From JAUXFK01 sp034189035 (GTDB taxonomy: Bacteria > Desulfobacterota > UBA8473): a stretch of DNA of 40,076 nt. The notes under the pieces were generated by a model. That model saw only the letters and a list, made by a program, of their open reading frames with translations, was not told where the DNA came from and did not search any database. Below, one piece after another: positions 8,872 to 15,864 of the stretch. The stretch covers positions 1 through 40,076 of the forward strand of contig JAXHVA010000041.1 of assembly GCA_034189035.1 (NCBI GenBank), given 5' to 3'. The translations under genes and the position numbers were made by a program. Position 1 is the stretch's first letter, and the number at the start of each line of letters is the position of its first letter.

Positions 8872-10359
8872 ATGCTACTATCACTATTAAAGGTCTTGAC
8901 AGTGATTCACTTCTTGGCACTGGGCGGGCTCATGCTTTACGGTTTCCATAGGCTTTGGCTTTTGATCCGTTGGTATTTCGTACAGCGTAGGACTCTGGTT
9001 ATGCCTTTATCTATACCTTTTGAGGAAGATATCCCATACGTGACCATTCAGCTGCCCATATACAATGAACGCTTTGTTGCAGCCCGGCTTATTGATGCGG
9101 CTGCTACACTTCATTGGCCACGAGACCGTATCGAGGTCCAGATATTGGACGACTCTGTGGACGATACGCAATGGATTGTCGATAATAGAGCGGCTTACTG
9201 GAATGAGAATGGGATATCCATAAAGATACTCAGACGTGGGAATCGAGATGGTTTTAAGGCTGGAGCATTGGCACATGGAGTCAGTTTGGCATTTGGTGAG
9301 TTCATTGCAGTATTTGATGCGGATTTTATTCCTCCTCCAGATTTTTTACTTCGCACTGTGCCGTATTTTTCTGATCCGGATGTGGGTTTGATCCAAGCGC
9401 GTTGGGGGTTTCTCAATGTGGATAACTCTTGGCTGACTCGCATTCAATCTCTGCTACTCGGCTCTCATTTTGCTATTGAACACCTGGTTCGATTCCGAAG
9501 GGGACTTTTTTTTAACTTCAATGGTACAGCGGGTATCTGGCGTCGTAAGGCGATTGAGTCTGCAGGAAGCTGGCACTCAGACACGGTTACAGAGGATTTG
9601 GATCTGAGCTATCGTGCTCAACTTGCCGGATGGCGCTTTGTATATTTGGATGACCTCATTGTACCGTCTGAGCTTCCTACGACTTTATCTGCATTTCGAC
9701 AGCAACAACAGCGTTGGGCAAAAGGTTCCATACAGACAGCGAAGAAGATACTCCCCTGCCTTTTTAGATCGTCACTGCCCTTTTCTATGAAGATAGAGGC
9801 AACTGCCCATCTATTGGGCAATCTCGGCTGGTTTTTAGGTGCTGTCGCAACTCTTACCCTTTATCCTACAGTCTTATACAGAGTGAAAATCGGTCCATAT
9901 CAGTGGTTCCAAATTGACCTTCCTCTCTTTCTTGGAGGATGTGGAGCGATATTGCTCTATTTGTTTTTTTATACAAGGATGCAAAGACCTCGTTTACCCT
10001 TGCATTGGGTTTTGGCGGTTCCTCTATTGACCATTGGTTTAGCACCGAGTATTGCCTTTTTTGTTATCCAGGGGATGCTTAAAAGGGGTGGGGTCTTTCA
10101 TAGAACACCAAAATTCGGGGTTAAAGGTAAAGACAGTTTGCCGAGTCTGGCTTTTTTGTATTGCGATGGAGAATTTTTAATTTATATGAGTGTAAGCATC
10201 CTTCTTTTTATTTACAGCCTTCTTCCTATTTTTCTTGCATGGCAAAGGAATACTTGGATAGCAATGCCATTTCTTATGCTTTTTCCTTTAAGCTTCTCGT
10301 TTGTTTTTTTGAAGGAATTAGAGGGGCAGAAATACCTCAGAACACAGGAGGAACCCTAA
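8872..10359 (+). CDS. Processive family 2 glycosyltransferase (cellulose/mannan synthase-like)
   Basis: The 495-residue membrane enzyme has an N-terminal membrane span (LLSLLKVLTVIHFLALGGLML). A cytosolic GT-A domain follows with all four signatures of processive beta-glycosyltransferases: D (QILDDSVDD), DxD (VFDADFIPP), TED (DTVTEDLDLS) and QxxRW (QQQQRWAKG). Several spans follow near 310-480. It extends a polysaccharide or glycolipid headgroup using a nucleotide sugar on the cytoplasmic side. It resembles CslA/BcsA-like synthases without a PilZ domain; the product is not predictable. It sits between the Sec rhodanese and the arsenosugar-type genes, so it may belong to that transcript. The ribosome site is weak. 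Confidence 0.85.
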   Translation: MLLSLLKVLTVIHFLALGGLMLYGFHRLWLLIRWYFVQRRTLVMPLSIPFEEDIPYVTIQLPIYNERFVAARLIDAAATLHWPRDRIEVQILDDSVDDTQWIVDNRAAYWNENGISIKILRRGNRDGFKAGALAHGVSLAFGEFIAVFDADFIPPPDFLLRTVPYFSDPDVGLIQARWGFLNVDNSWLTRIQSLLLGSHFAIEHLVRFRRGLFFNFNGTAGIWRRKAIESAGSWHSDTVTEDLDLSYRAQLAGWRFVYLDDLIVPSELPTTLSAFRQQQQRWAKGSIQTAKKILPCLFRSSLPFSMKIEATAHLLGNLGWFLGAVATLTLYPTVLYRVKIGPYQWFQIDLPLFLGGCGAILLYLFFYTRMQRPRLPLHWVLAVPLLTIGLAPSIAFFVIQGMLKRGGVFHRTPKFGVKGKDSLPSLAFLYCDGEFLIYMSVSILLFIYSLLPIFLAWQRNTWIAMPFLMLFPLSFSFVFLKELEGQKYLRTQEEP

Positions 10360-10445
10360 TGGTTTCTCAATTGAAATATACAAAGCCGGGGATGGGTGAG
10401 TATTTTCAACTTCAGATCGTGGAAAATATAACATCAATCGTGTGA
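10359..10445 (+). CDS. Possible 28-residue small protein, coupled to the upstream gene
   Basis: The ATG overlaps the stop of the synthase gene (TAATG) and AGGAGG lies about nine bases upstream, a typical coupled arrangement. The product, starting MVSQLKYTKPGMG and ending ENITSIV, has no recognisable motif or membrane span. The good ribosome site is the only support; it could equally be chance. Confidence 0.3.
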   Translation: MVSQLKYTKPGMGEYFQLQIVENITSIV

Positions 10446-10526
10446 GCTCATATACACCGCTTTTCTTATGACAGACCCTAAGGGGCGTTTAAAATAGATA
10501 GCGCGAGGAAAGAGCCAAGAGTTGGC

Positions 10527-11213
10527 ATGGAATTTTCAATTATCATCCCTGTGCTGAATGAATCGGATAGGATAAACCTCCTCATCGAACACCTTTGTTC
10601 TCAGGCATATCAGACAGATTGTGAGATTATCGTTGTTGATGGAGGCCCCGAAGGAGAGACAATAAAAACCATCGGCAATAAAGATGTGATTTCCTTGCTT
10701 TCACCTCCAGGCCGTGCAAGGCAGATGAACTGTGGTTCAGCTTTTGCCAAAGGGGATATCCTTATCTTTCTCCATGCTGACACAAGGCTTCCATGTAAAG
10801 CATTCAATCAGATTCGCCTCGCTTTAAACCATGGAAAATGCCATTGTGGAGCTTTTGACCTTTGTATAAGGTCTGATAGGCTGATCTTTAAGATAATAGG
10901 CTTTATGGCTTCGATGCGTTCGCGGTTGACTCGTCTGCCTTATGGCGATCAATCTTTTTTTGTAAAGAAAGACTATTTTTATGAAATTGGAGGGTACAAA
11001 GACATCCCTTTGATGGAAGACATCGAGATTATGCAGCGTATAAAGAGGCGGGGAGACAGGATTTGTATACTTTCCGATCGTGTGAGTACATCACCAAGAA
11101 GATGGAACAAAGAAGGAATTGTCTATTGTACACTGAGAAACTGGATAATCCTCGTACTCTATCTTGCCGGTGTTTCTCCGAAGAGGTTAACAGGGTATTA
11201 CATGAACGGATAA
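10527..11213 (+). CDS. Glycosyltransferase of the arsenosugar-associated type (TIGR04283-like)
   Basis: This 228-residue GT2 enzyme has FSIIIPVLNES at the N-terminus, VVDGGPEGET, the PPGRARQMNCG segment and the acidic LIFLHADTRLP metal site. PYGDQSFFVKK and PLMEDIEIMQRIKRRG follow. The combination GRARQMN, HADT, GDQ and MEDIE is what I know from the TIGR04283 family that accompanies radical SAM ArsS. In that setting it is thought to act on dimethylarsinoyl-ribose-type or related sugars. A single hydrophobic stretch near the end (WIILVLYLAGVSP) may anchor it. It is followed 81 bases later by arsS. The family match is good; the substrate is inferred from the name of the family. Confidence 0.8.
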   Translation: MEFSIIIPVLNESDRINLLIEHLCSQAYQTDCEIIVVDGGPEGETIKTIGNKDVISLLSPPGRARQMNCGSAFAKGDILIFLHADTRLPCKAFNQIRLALNHGKCHCGAFDLCIRSDRLIFKIIGFMASMRSRLTRLPYGDQSFFVKKDYFYEIGGYKDIPLMEDIEIMQRIKRRGDRICILSDRVSTSPRRWNKEGIVYCTLRNWIILVLYLAGVSPKRLTGYYMNG

Positions 11214-11294
11214 TCCTTTGATCACCGTTGAAGCTTGGCGAGTCCTTTCTTTTTCATAGAGGTGAAATAATACCATACAAGGAGACAGAGAAAG

Positions 11295-12251
11295 ATGAGC
11301 TTTAGTTTTAAAGAAAAAATCAGACAAATAAATCCCGGATTTCTCGACTTTGACAAGTTGGAGATATTACAGGTAAATCTGGGGGATATGTGTAATCAGC
11401 GTTGTCTTCACTGTCATGTTGATGCAGGCCCAAATGGAACTCATATCATGCATAGGGAGGTTATGGAGGAGATTATCAGTTTTTTAAGAGATCACAAAGG
11501 GTATACACTCGACATAACCGGAGGATGTCCGGAACTCCATCCTGATTTTAGCTTTTTTATCAATGAGGTCTATCAGCTGACTCCCCGAACCCTAGTAAGG
11601 ACAAACCTGACGGTCCTCACAGAAAAAGAGATGGATTGGGTTTCTCAGTGTTACAGGGATCTCAGTATTGTTCTAATGGCTTCCCTGCCTTGTTATACAA
11701 AAGAGAGTGTAGATCAACAGAGGGGGGATGGGGTCTTTGAAAAGTGCGTAGATGCGCTCAAGAGATTGAACGAATTGGGATATGGAGATTCTCATGAACT
11801 CAACCTTATATATAATCCGGGTGGTGATTTCTTACCTCCTCCTCAAAGAGTACTCGAAGCTGAATACAAAAAGGTATTGTTTCAGAATTATAGGGTTAAA
11901 TTCAACAACCTATTGACGATTACAAATGCCCCTCTGGGTCGATTTAAAAACTACCTCAAGAAGAATGAAAAGCTTGAAAAGTATACGGATCTTTTAGTGG
12001 AGAGTTTCAACCCTGAAGCTGCGGCTCATATTATGTGTAGGTCGCTTGTCAGTGTGAACTGGCAGGGCATTTTGTATAATTGTGATTTCAATCAGGCGGC
12101 AGGATTGCCAATCAGAGATAAGGCAGGCAAGATTATGAAATCGAAGGAGATAGAAGAGACCATTGAGGGCAGGTTAGAGATTGAAATGGGGGAACACTGT
12201 TACTGCTGTACTGCCGGGGCAGGGTCTAGCTGTACAGGGGTTTTGGTATAG
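11295..12251 (+). CDS. arsS: Radical SAM protein ArsS (arsenosugar biosynthesis)
   Basis: The product has 318 residues. It carries the SAM-binding [4Fe-4S] motif CNQRCLHC followed by HVDAGP (residues about 33-46), and the C-terminal Cys-rich signature GEHCYCCTAGAGSSC of ArsS. Known role of the family: radical addition of the 5'-deoxyadenosyl group to dimethylarsenic, giving the arsenosugar precursor. A Cys is present in DITGGCPELHP; I recall that other ArsS proteins have Ala or Sec here, so this copy would be the Cys form. ATG 11295 follows AAGGAGA. It lies between the two arsenosugar-associated partner genes. The methylated arsenic substrate could come from the Sec-ArsM encoded at 20110-20907. 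Confidence 0.9.
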   Translation: MSFSFKEKIRQINPGFLDFDKLEILQVNLGDMCNQRCLHCHVDAGPNGTHIMHREVMEEIISFLRDHKGYTLDITGGCPELHPDFSFFINEVYQLTPRTLVRTNLTVLTEKEMDWVSQCYRDLSIVLMASLPCYTKESVDQQRGDGVFEKCVDALKRLNELGYGDSHELNLIYNPGGDFLPPPQRVLEAEYKKVLFQNYRVKFNNLLTITNAPLGRFKNYLKKNEKLEKYTDLLVESFNPEAAAHIMCRSLVSVNWQGILYNCDFNQAAGLPIRDKAGKIMKSKEIEETIEGRLEIEMGEHCYCCTAGAGSSCTGVLV

Positions 12252-12300
12252 ATTGTTACAAGAGTATAACTTAAAAAAAATCACCTTGGGGATCATATAG

Positions 12301-13008
12301 ATGTCGAGTATTAAAGAGGCAAATACCCTCGGTAATCTGCTTATTGTCTTTACACGTTATCCTGAACCAGGGAAGACAAAAACCCGTCTTATCCCTGTGC
12401 TTGGGCCAGAAGGCGCTTGTGAATTGCATCGCTGTATGGCGGAGGATACCATGAAATGGGCGCTTCAACTAAAAAGGGGTCATATGGCAAACCTTGAAGT
12501 GCGTTATAACAGAGGAACCGATCTTCTTATGAAAGAGTGGCTTGGAGAAGATGTATGGTATCGTAATCAAGGTGACGGGGATCTTGGAAAGCGGATGTCT
12601 CGCGCTTTTAAGGAGGCATTTCAGTCCAAAATGGAGTCTGTGATTATCGTGGGTACAGACTGCCTGGACCTGGGGGTTGATATCGTTAACAGTGCCTTTA
12701 CGATGCTAACCAAAATAGATGCTGTAATTGGACCGGCGAAAGACGGGGGCTACTATCTGATCGGATTCAGGGCCGATACCTTTTTGCCGGAAACGTTTGA
12801 AGGGATCCATTGGGGTGCAAAGACAGTGCTTCAAGAGACTATAAAGATCCTAAAATTTACGGGTTGTACTGTTCACCTTTTAAAGGAAAGAGGAGATGTA
12901 GATAGGTTCTTTGATCTAAAAGAGTTATTCCACAGAGGTTGTGATACGCGCTTTTCGGCCTTGAAAACGATTTCTTTCTTACGAAAACATGAGAGGATCT
13001 TTAGATAA
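12301..13008 (+). CDS. TIGR04282-like nucleotidyl/glycosyltransferase of arsenosugar clusters
   Basis: The 235-residue product has a Rossmann-like GT-A/nucleotidyltransferase fold: LLIVFTRYPEPGKTKTRLIP at the start, IIVGTDCLDLG near residue 120, AVIGPAKDGGYYLIGF near 145, and HWGAKTVLQET. These segments define the family annotated TIGR04282 (COG3222), found with ArsS and the TIGR04283 glycosyltransferase. The true reaction of the family is not well established; transfer of a sugar or nucleotidyl group in the arsenosugar route is an inference. It is the last plus-strand gene before a convergent hairpin. Its ribosome site (GGGGA) is modest. Confidence 0.8.
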   Translation: MSSIKEANTLGNLLIVFTRYPEPGKTKTRLIPVLGPEGACELHRCMAEDTMKWALQLKRGHMANLEVRYNRGTDLLMKEWLGEDVWYRNQGDGDLGKRMSRAFKEAFQSKMESVIIVGTDCLDLGVDIVNSAFTMLTKIDAVIGPAKDGGYYLIGFRADTFLPETFEGIHWGAKTVLQETIKILKFTGCTVHLLKERGDVDRFFDLKELFHRGCDTRFSALKTISFLRKHERIFR

Positions 13009-13021
13009 CCAGTCTTTTTAA

Positions 13022-13049
13022 GGGCAGGGGTTTGTCCCTTTTCTTGCCC
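13022..13049. terminator. Bidirectional hairpin between convergent genes
   Basis: GGGCA pairs with TGCCC, enclosing an inner GGG/CCC stem. It lies 14 bases after the plus-strand gene ending at 13008 and two bases beyond the minus-strand stop at 13051. It could terminate both transcripts, although the T runs are short. Confidence 0.45.
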
Positions 13050-13050
13050 C

Positions 13051-13365
13051 CTATTCTTCTTGTGAGAAGGAGGCCATACGATAACGTGCACTGCGATTTT
13101 TGACTAGTTCAAGCTTCTGCTCTAACTGGTCATATACTCCGGCATCATTATCTTCATCCAGTCTTTCAAGTCTTTGCTCATAGAGTTGTGTGAGAGCTTT
13201 CGCAACAGGGGCATCAAAGGGAAGATAATGAATCCATTTCTCCCAGATCGTTTCGAGATCTTCTCTGCTTTCACCAAACTCGGTCTTTTTGACGAGTATG
13301 CGATTTGCTATAGCCATTTCCGGTACTCCATACTCGTCTAAGTCAAATCCTCTTTTCGAATCCAT
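13051..13365 (-). CDS. Unknown acidic/coiled protein, or the C-terminal extension of the upstream C39-like protein
   Basis: From ATG 13365 the frame gives 104 residues, rich in charged residues with a probable helical tail (YEQRLERLDEDNDAG, LEQKLELVKNRS). I do not recognise the family. The frame is open for 25 codons before this ATG, back to the TGA (13441-13443) of the upstream gene, with no ATG, GTG or TTG between and with protein-like content (ICDFGPDGLNHKEKD). Either the TGA is read through, possibly as Sec followed by I-C, or the true start is the coupled ATGA at the upstream stop and a one-base insertion near 13395 breaks it (MNMRFWTGRSKSQRK joining DKWSPRED). Confidence 0.55.
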   Translation of the reverse strand: MDSKRGFDLDEYGVPEMAIANRILVKKTEFGESREDLETIWEKWIHYLPFDAPVAKALTQLYEQRLERLDEDNDAGVYDQLEQKLELVKNRSARYRMASFSQEE

Positions 13366-13410
13366 AAAGAAGCTGTCTTCCCTTGGTGACCATTTATCCT
13401 TTTCTTTGTG

Positions 13411-13433
13411 ATTTAGACCGTCCGGTCCAAAAT
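13411..13433 (-). promoter_or_regulatory. SECIS-like hairpin behind the TGA of the C39-like gene
   Basis: After UGA 13441-13443 the message folds as GAUUU-U-GGACC, loop GGAC, then GGUCU-AAAUC: about ten pairs with one bulged U. The loop begins 17 bases after the UGA and starts with G, which fits a bacterial SECIS. It could also be a chance palindrome. Confidence 0.4.
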
Positions 13434-13440
13434 CGCATAT

Positions 13441-15687
13441 TCATGTTTTCCTGTTCACAATCTTCACAAGATCCCGAATCGCACCTTGGTCTTTCCCCAT
13501 CTTGAGATGAGCAAGCGCTGTATAAAGGGGGTTTTTGGCATTTTCTGCCCTATGGAGTCGATCGAGTCCATGCTCAAACCTTCCCATTGCTATGTCGATC
13601 ATTCCCATGTTCACTAAGATCTCTTCACTCACTTGTCCTTCTTCATCGATCCTCTCAGTGAGTTTCTTTACCATGTCAAAGCGTCCCTGGGCCGTCAAAT
13701 AGAGAATACTATACTTCAAGGCCCAGTCTGGCTGAGCCCAGCGTTCATTATGATACTGGCCTGCATCGTGTATACCTTCGTCAAAATCATCCCAAAAATA
13801 GGCCTGTATGGAATCGACAATGCGTTGTGTATTGTATCTTTGTTCAAGAGTCTTTCTTACTCCTGGGAAGTCGTCGTAGAGGATAGTGATTGGAAAGAAG
13901 AATTCACCTGTATCGCCAGCCGCTCTCATAAGATGAGGCATAGAAAGAGAATCAGTTGGTGCATCAAGGTAATGAAGCTGAAAATGGAGGTAGTCGTCAC
14001 TCAAGCGTATCAAACGTTTATGAATATCTCTGGGAATGGACGGTTCCTTTTCTGGAGGATATGCCAGGGCAAGGGTGGCCGCCTGCTTCTTCCACGCCTT
14101 AATGAAATCCTTTTGTAAATATTCTACCCAGACGTCATGAGTGGCCACGTCGTATGTGACAAAAGTCTCTAGCGCTTCATCATACCCTACAATAGCAAAC
14201 ACATGCGAGGGCACGTAGACGAGGACAGGGAAACCTCCGTCAATACAGCTCTTTATATCATTGAGACTTGCCATTGGCAGAAAGTCATGGCGGAAGTCTT
14301 CTCGCTCGGCAAACCATCGCTGATTAACAACGAATGTGCCGCTACCCAATCCGGTAATCTCCCGTCCAATAGCCCTGCTGGTGATTTCCGATCCCCAATA
14401 GCGCATTACTAAAGCCAAGGAATTAGGTACGCAGTATCCCCCTTTATAGCTGGTGCCGGTTTGAGCATTGGCAAGAACAACCCGTTTTTTCGTTGCCGAC
14501 CGGTTCAGATTTTCAAGAAACCTAGAGGATTTTTTAATCAGATCTTTATTAAAGGTATACTTGGTGATGACCCTCTTCAGCCCTTGCTTTGCTTCATGGA
14601 TATTTCCTAATCTATAGTGTAACAAGGCAGTGTGGTATTGAAGATACGAGGCTATCCCTTCTTCAGGCATTTTTTTCAGTCCTTGTTCGTAGCACCATAG
14701 AGCTTTTCCCATACTTGCCTCACGTTCGAAATGCCTACCCAATGCAAGAAAAGCATCAGCAGGGTATCCAAAACTTATACACAAAGTGATTCCTGCTGCC
14801 AGGTTTATTCCGGCGACTTGTAGAGCCCTTCCGAGCTTTCCTAATTTACTTGGTACAGAGACGATAAAAAAGAAAAGCAAAACAGACCACCAAAATCCTA
14901 TAAAGAATTCAAAGAGGGTAAAGGGAATAAGAATTGCCCACCACCCCTTTGAAGTAGCTGCCCCTGCCTGAAATCCTGGGATAGCGATGGCCACTTCTAA
15001 TGCTAACAACCAGGTATGGTGTGCCCAGACGAGTATCAGCCCATAGAGGATCAGTTGGGATGAACTAATGGATGGTTTATGACTTCCTATAATCCCACCC
15101 GCAATTGCGCCTGCCAAGGTAAAGATCAAACCACCTACAATGACCCTTGTCACAGCGAAAACGTCAACAAAATCGATTGGCATAAACATAGAAAAAAGCC
15201 GATCAGCGAAAAGAATGTACAGTACTGTGCTGACAGTGCCAATGAGGCTCCCTGTGAATGCACCTCCTACCATCCCTCCAATAATCTCATGGTGTGTTGT
15301 TCGTGATTTAGGGGGCAAAGGATTTATTTTTATGAATCTACGATGGGGGGCTTTTAAAAGCAAAAACAGAATGCTTCCAGTTGAGAGATGAATACCAGTG
15401 AGGCTAAAAGCTGCCCAATACCATTCCACGTCCCAAAGGAATGCAAACAGCAGGATGGAAAGTCCACATAGACCCAGTAAAGACCCTAGTATACATCCCA
15501 GTTTTCTGTAACCATAGCGAAAAAACATCATGCCGGACATAGGGCCGGAAACTGCCAATCCAGCAACCATTGTGAATAGAATCAACCAGCTTGGATGTAA
15601 AGGATAGACTTTCGGGTTCTTACAAGTGGACCTTTTTGGTTCATATTCGTCTCCATTCTCTACAATCGTACTTTTGCTTTCTTCCAT
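13441..15687 (-). CDS. Membrane-anchored C39-like cysteine peptidase with TPR segments
   Basis: The 748-residue product begins with about eight hydrophobic spans (residues 30-330; for example WLILFTMVAGLAVSG, IIGGMVGGAFTGSLIGTV, WWSVLLFFFIVSVP). A TPR-like segment follows (GKALWCYEQGLKKMP). A C39-like papain-fold domain spans about 410-560, with catalytic Cys in GGYCVPNSLALVMRYWG (about residue 419) and His in PSHVFAIVGYDE (about 494). A helical TPR tail closes it. Such domains cleave leader peptides or act as inactive scaffolds; here no ABC transporter is fused. The gene behind the palindromic repeat encodes a same-architecture partner without the catalytic pair. Start ATG 15687 follows AGAGAAG. 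Confidence 0.75.
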   Translation of the reverse strand: MEESKSTIVENGDEYEPKRSTCKNPKVYPLHPSWLILFTMVAGLAVSGPMSGMMFFRYGYRKLGCILGSLLGLCGLSILLFAFLWDVEWYWAAFSLTGIHLSTGSILFLLLKAPHRRFIKINPLPPKSRTTHHEIIGGMVGGAFTGSLIGTVSTVLYILFADRLFSMFMPIDFVDVFAVTRVIVGGLIFTLAGAIAGGIIGSHKPSISSSQLILYGLILVWAHHTWLLALEVAIAIPGFQAGAATSKGWWAILIPFTLFEFFIGFWWSVLLFFFIVSVPSKLGKLGRALQVAGINLAAGITLCISFGYPADAFLALGRHFEREASMGKALWCYEQGLKKMPEEGIASYLQYHTALLHYRLGNIHEAKQGLKRVITKYTFNKDLIKKSSRFLENLNRSATKKRVVLANAQTGTSYKGGYCVPNSLALVMRYWGSEITSRAIGREITGLGSGTFVVNQRWFAEREDFRHDFLPMASLNDIKSCIDGGFPVLVYVPSHVFAIVGYDEALETFVTYDVATHDVWVEYLQKDFIKAWKKQAATLALAYPPEKEPSIPRDIHKRLIRLSDDYLHFQLHYLDAPTDSLSMPHLMRAAGDTGEFFFPITILYDDFPGVRKTLEQRYNTQRIVDSIQAYFWDDFDEGIHDAGQYHNERWAQPDWALKYSILYLTAQGRFDMVKKLTERIDEEGQVSEEILVNMGMIDIAMGRFEHGLDRLHRAENAKNPLYTALAHLKMGKDQGAIRDLVKIVNRKT

Positions 15688-15726
15688 CGGCGTATCTTCT
15701 CTTTCATATTTATTTCAAGATGCCTC

Positions 15727-15854
15727 TTGACTTAACACAGCAAAAAATCGGTCATAGCAAAGGCAATCACATTATAACCCGTGCAAAACTAGCTATGTTG
15801 CTTTAACAGTTGCACGTGTTATAATGTGACCGCCTTTGCTGAGTAAACTCAATA
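15727..15854. repeat. Palindromic MITE-like repeat, copy B (full length)
   Basis: The arm AGCAAAGGCAATCACATTAT at the left pairs with ATAATGTGACCGCCTTTGCT at the right, and GTGCAA with TTGCAC inside, giving an approximately 31-base near-perfect arm around an approximately 25-base loop. It shares arms, loop start (GCAAAACT) and right end (CAATAGCCATTTA) with copy A. It lies between the two C39-like genes and could act as their terminator as well. Confidence 0.8.
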
Positions 15855-15864
15855 GCCATTTATT

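Noticed and set aside
12088..12251. Sec in ArsS
   Set aside because: ArsS has all Cys codons intact and ends in TAG; no in-frame UGA is present.
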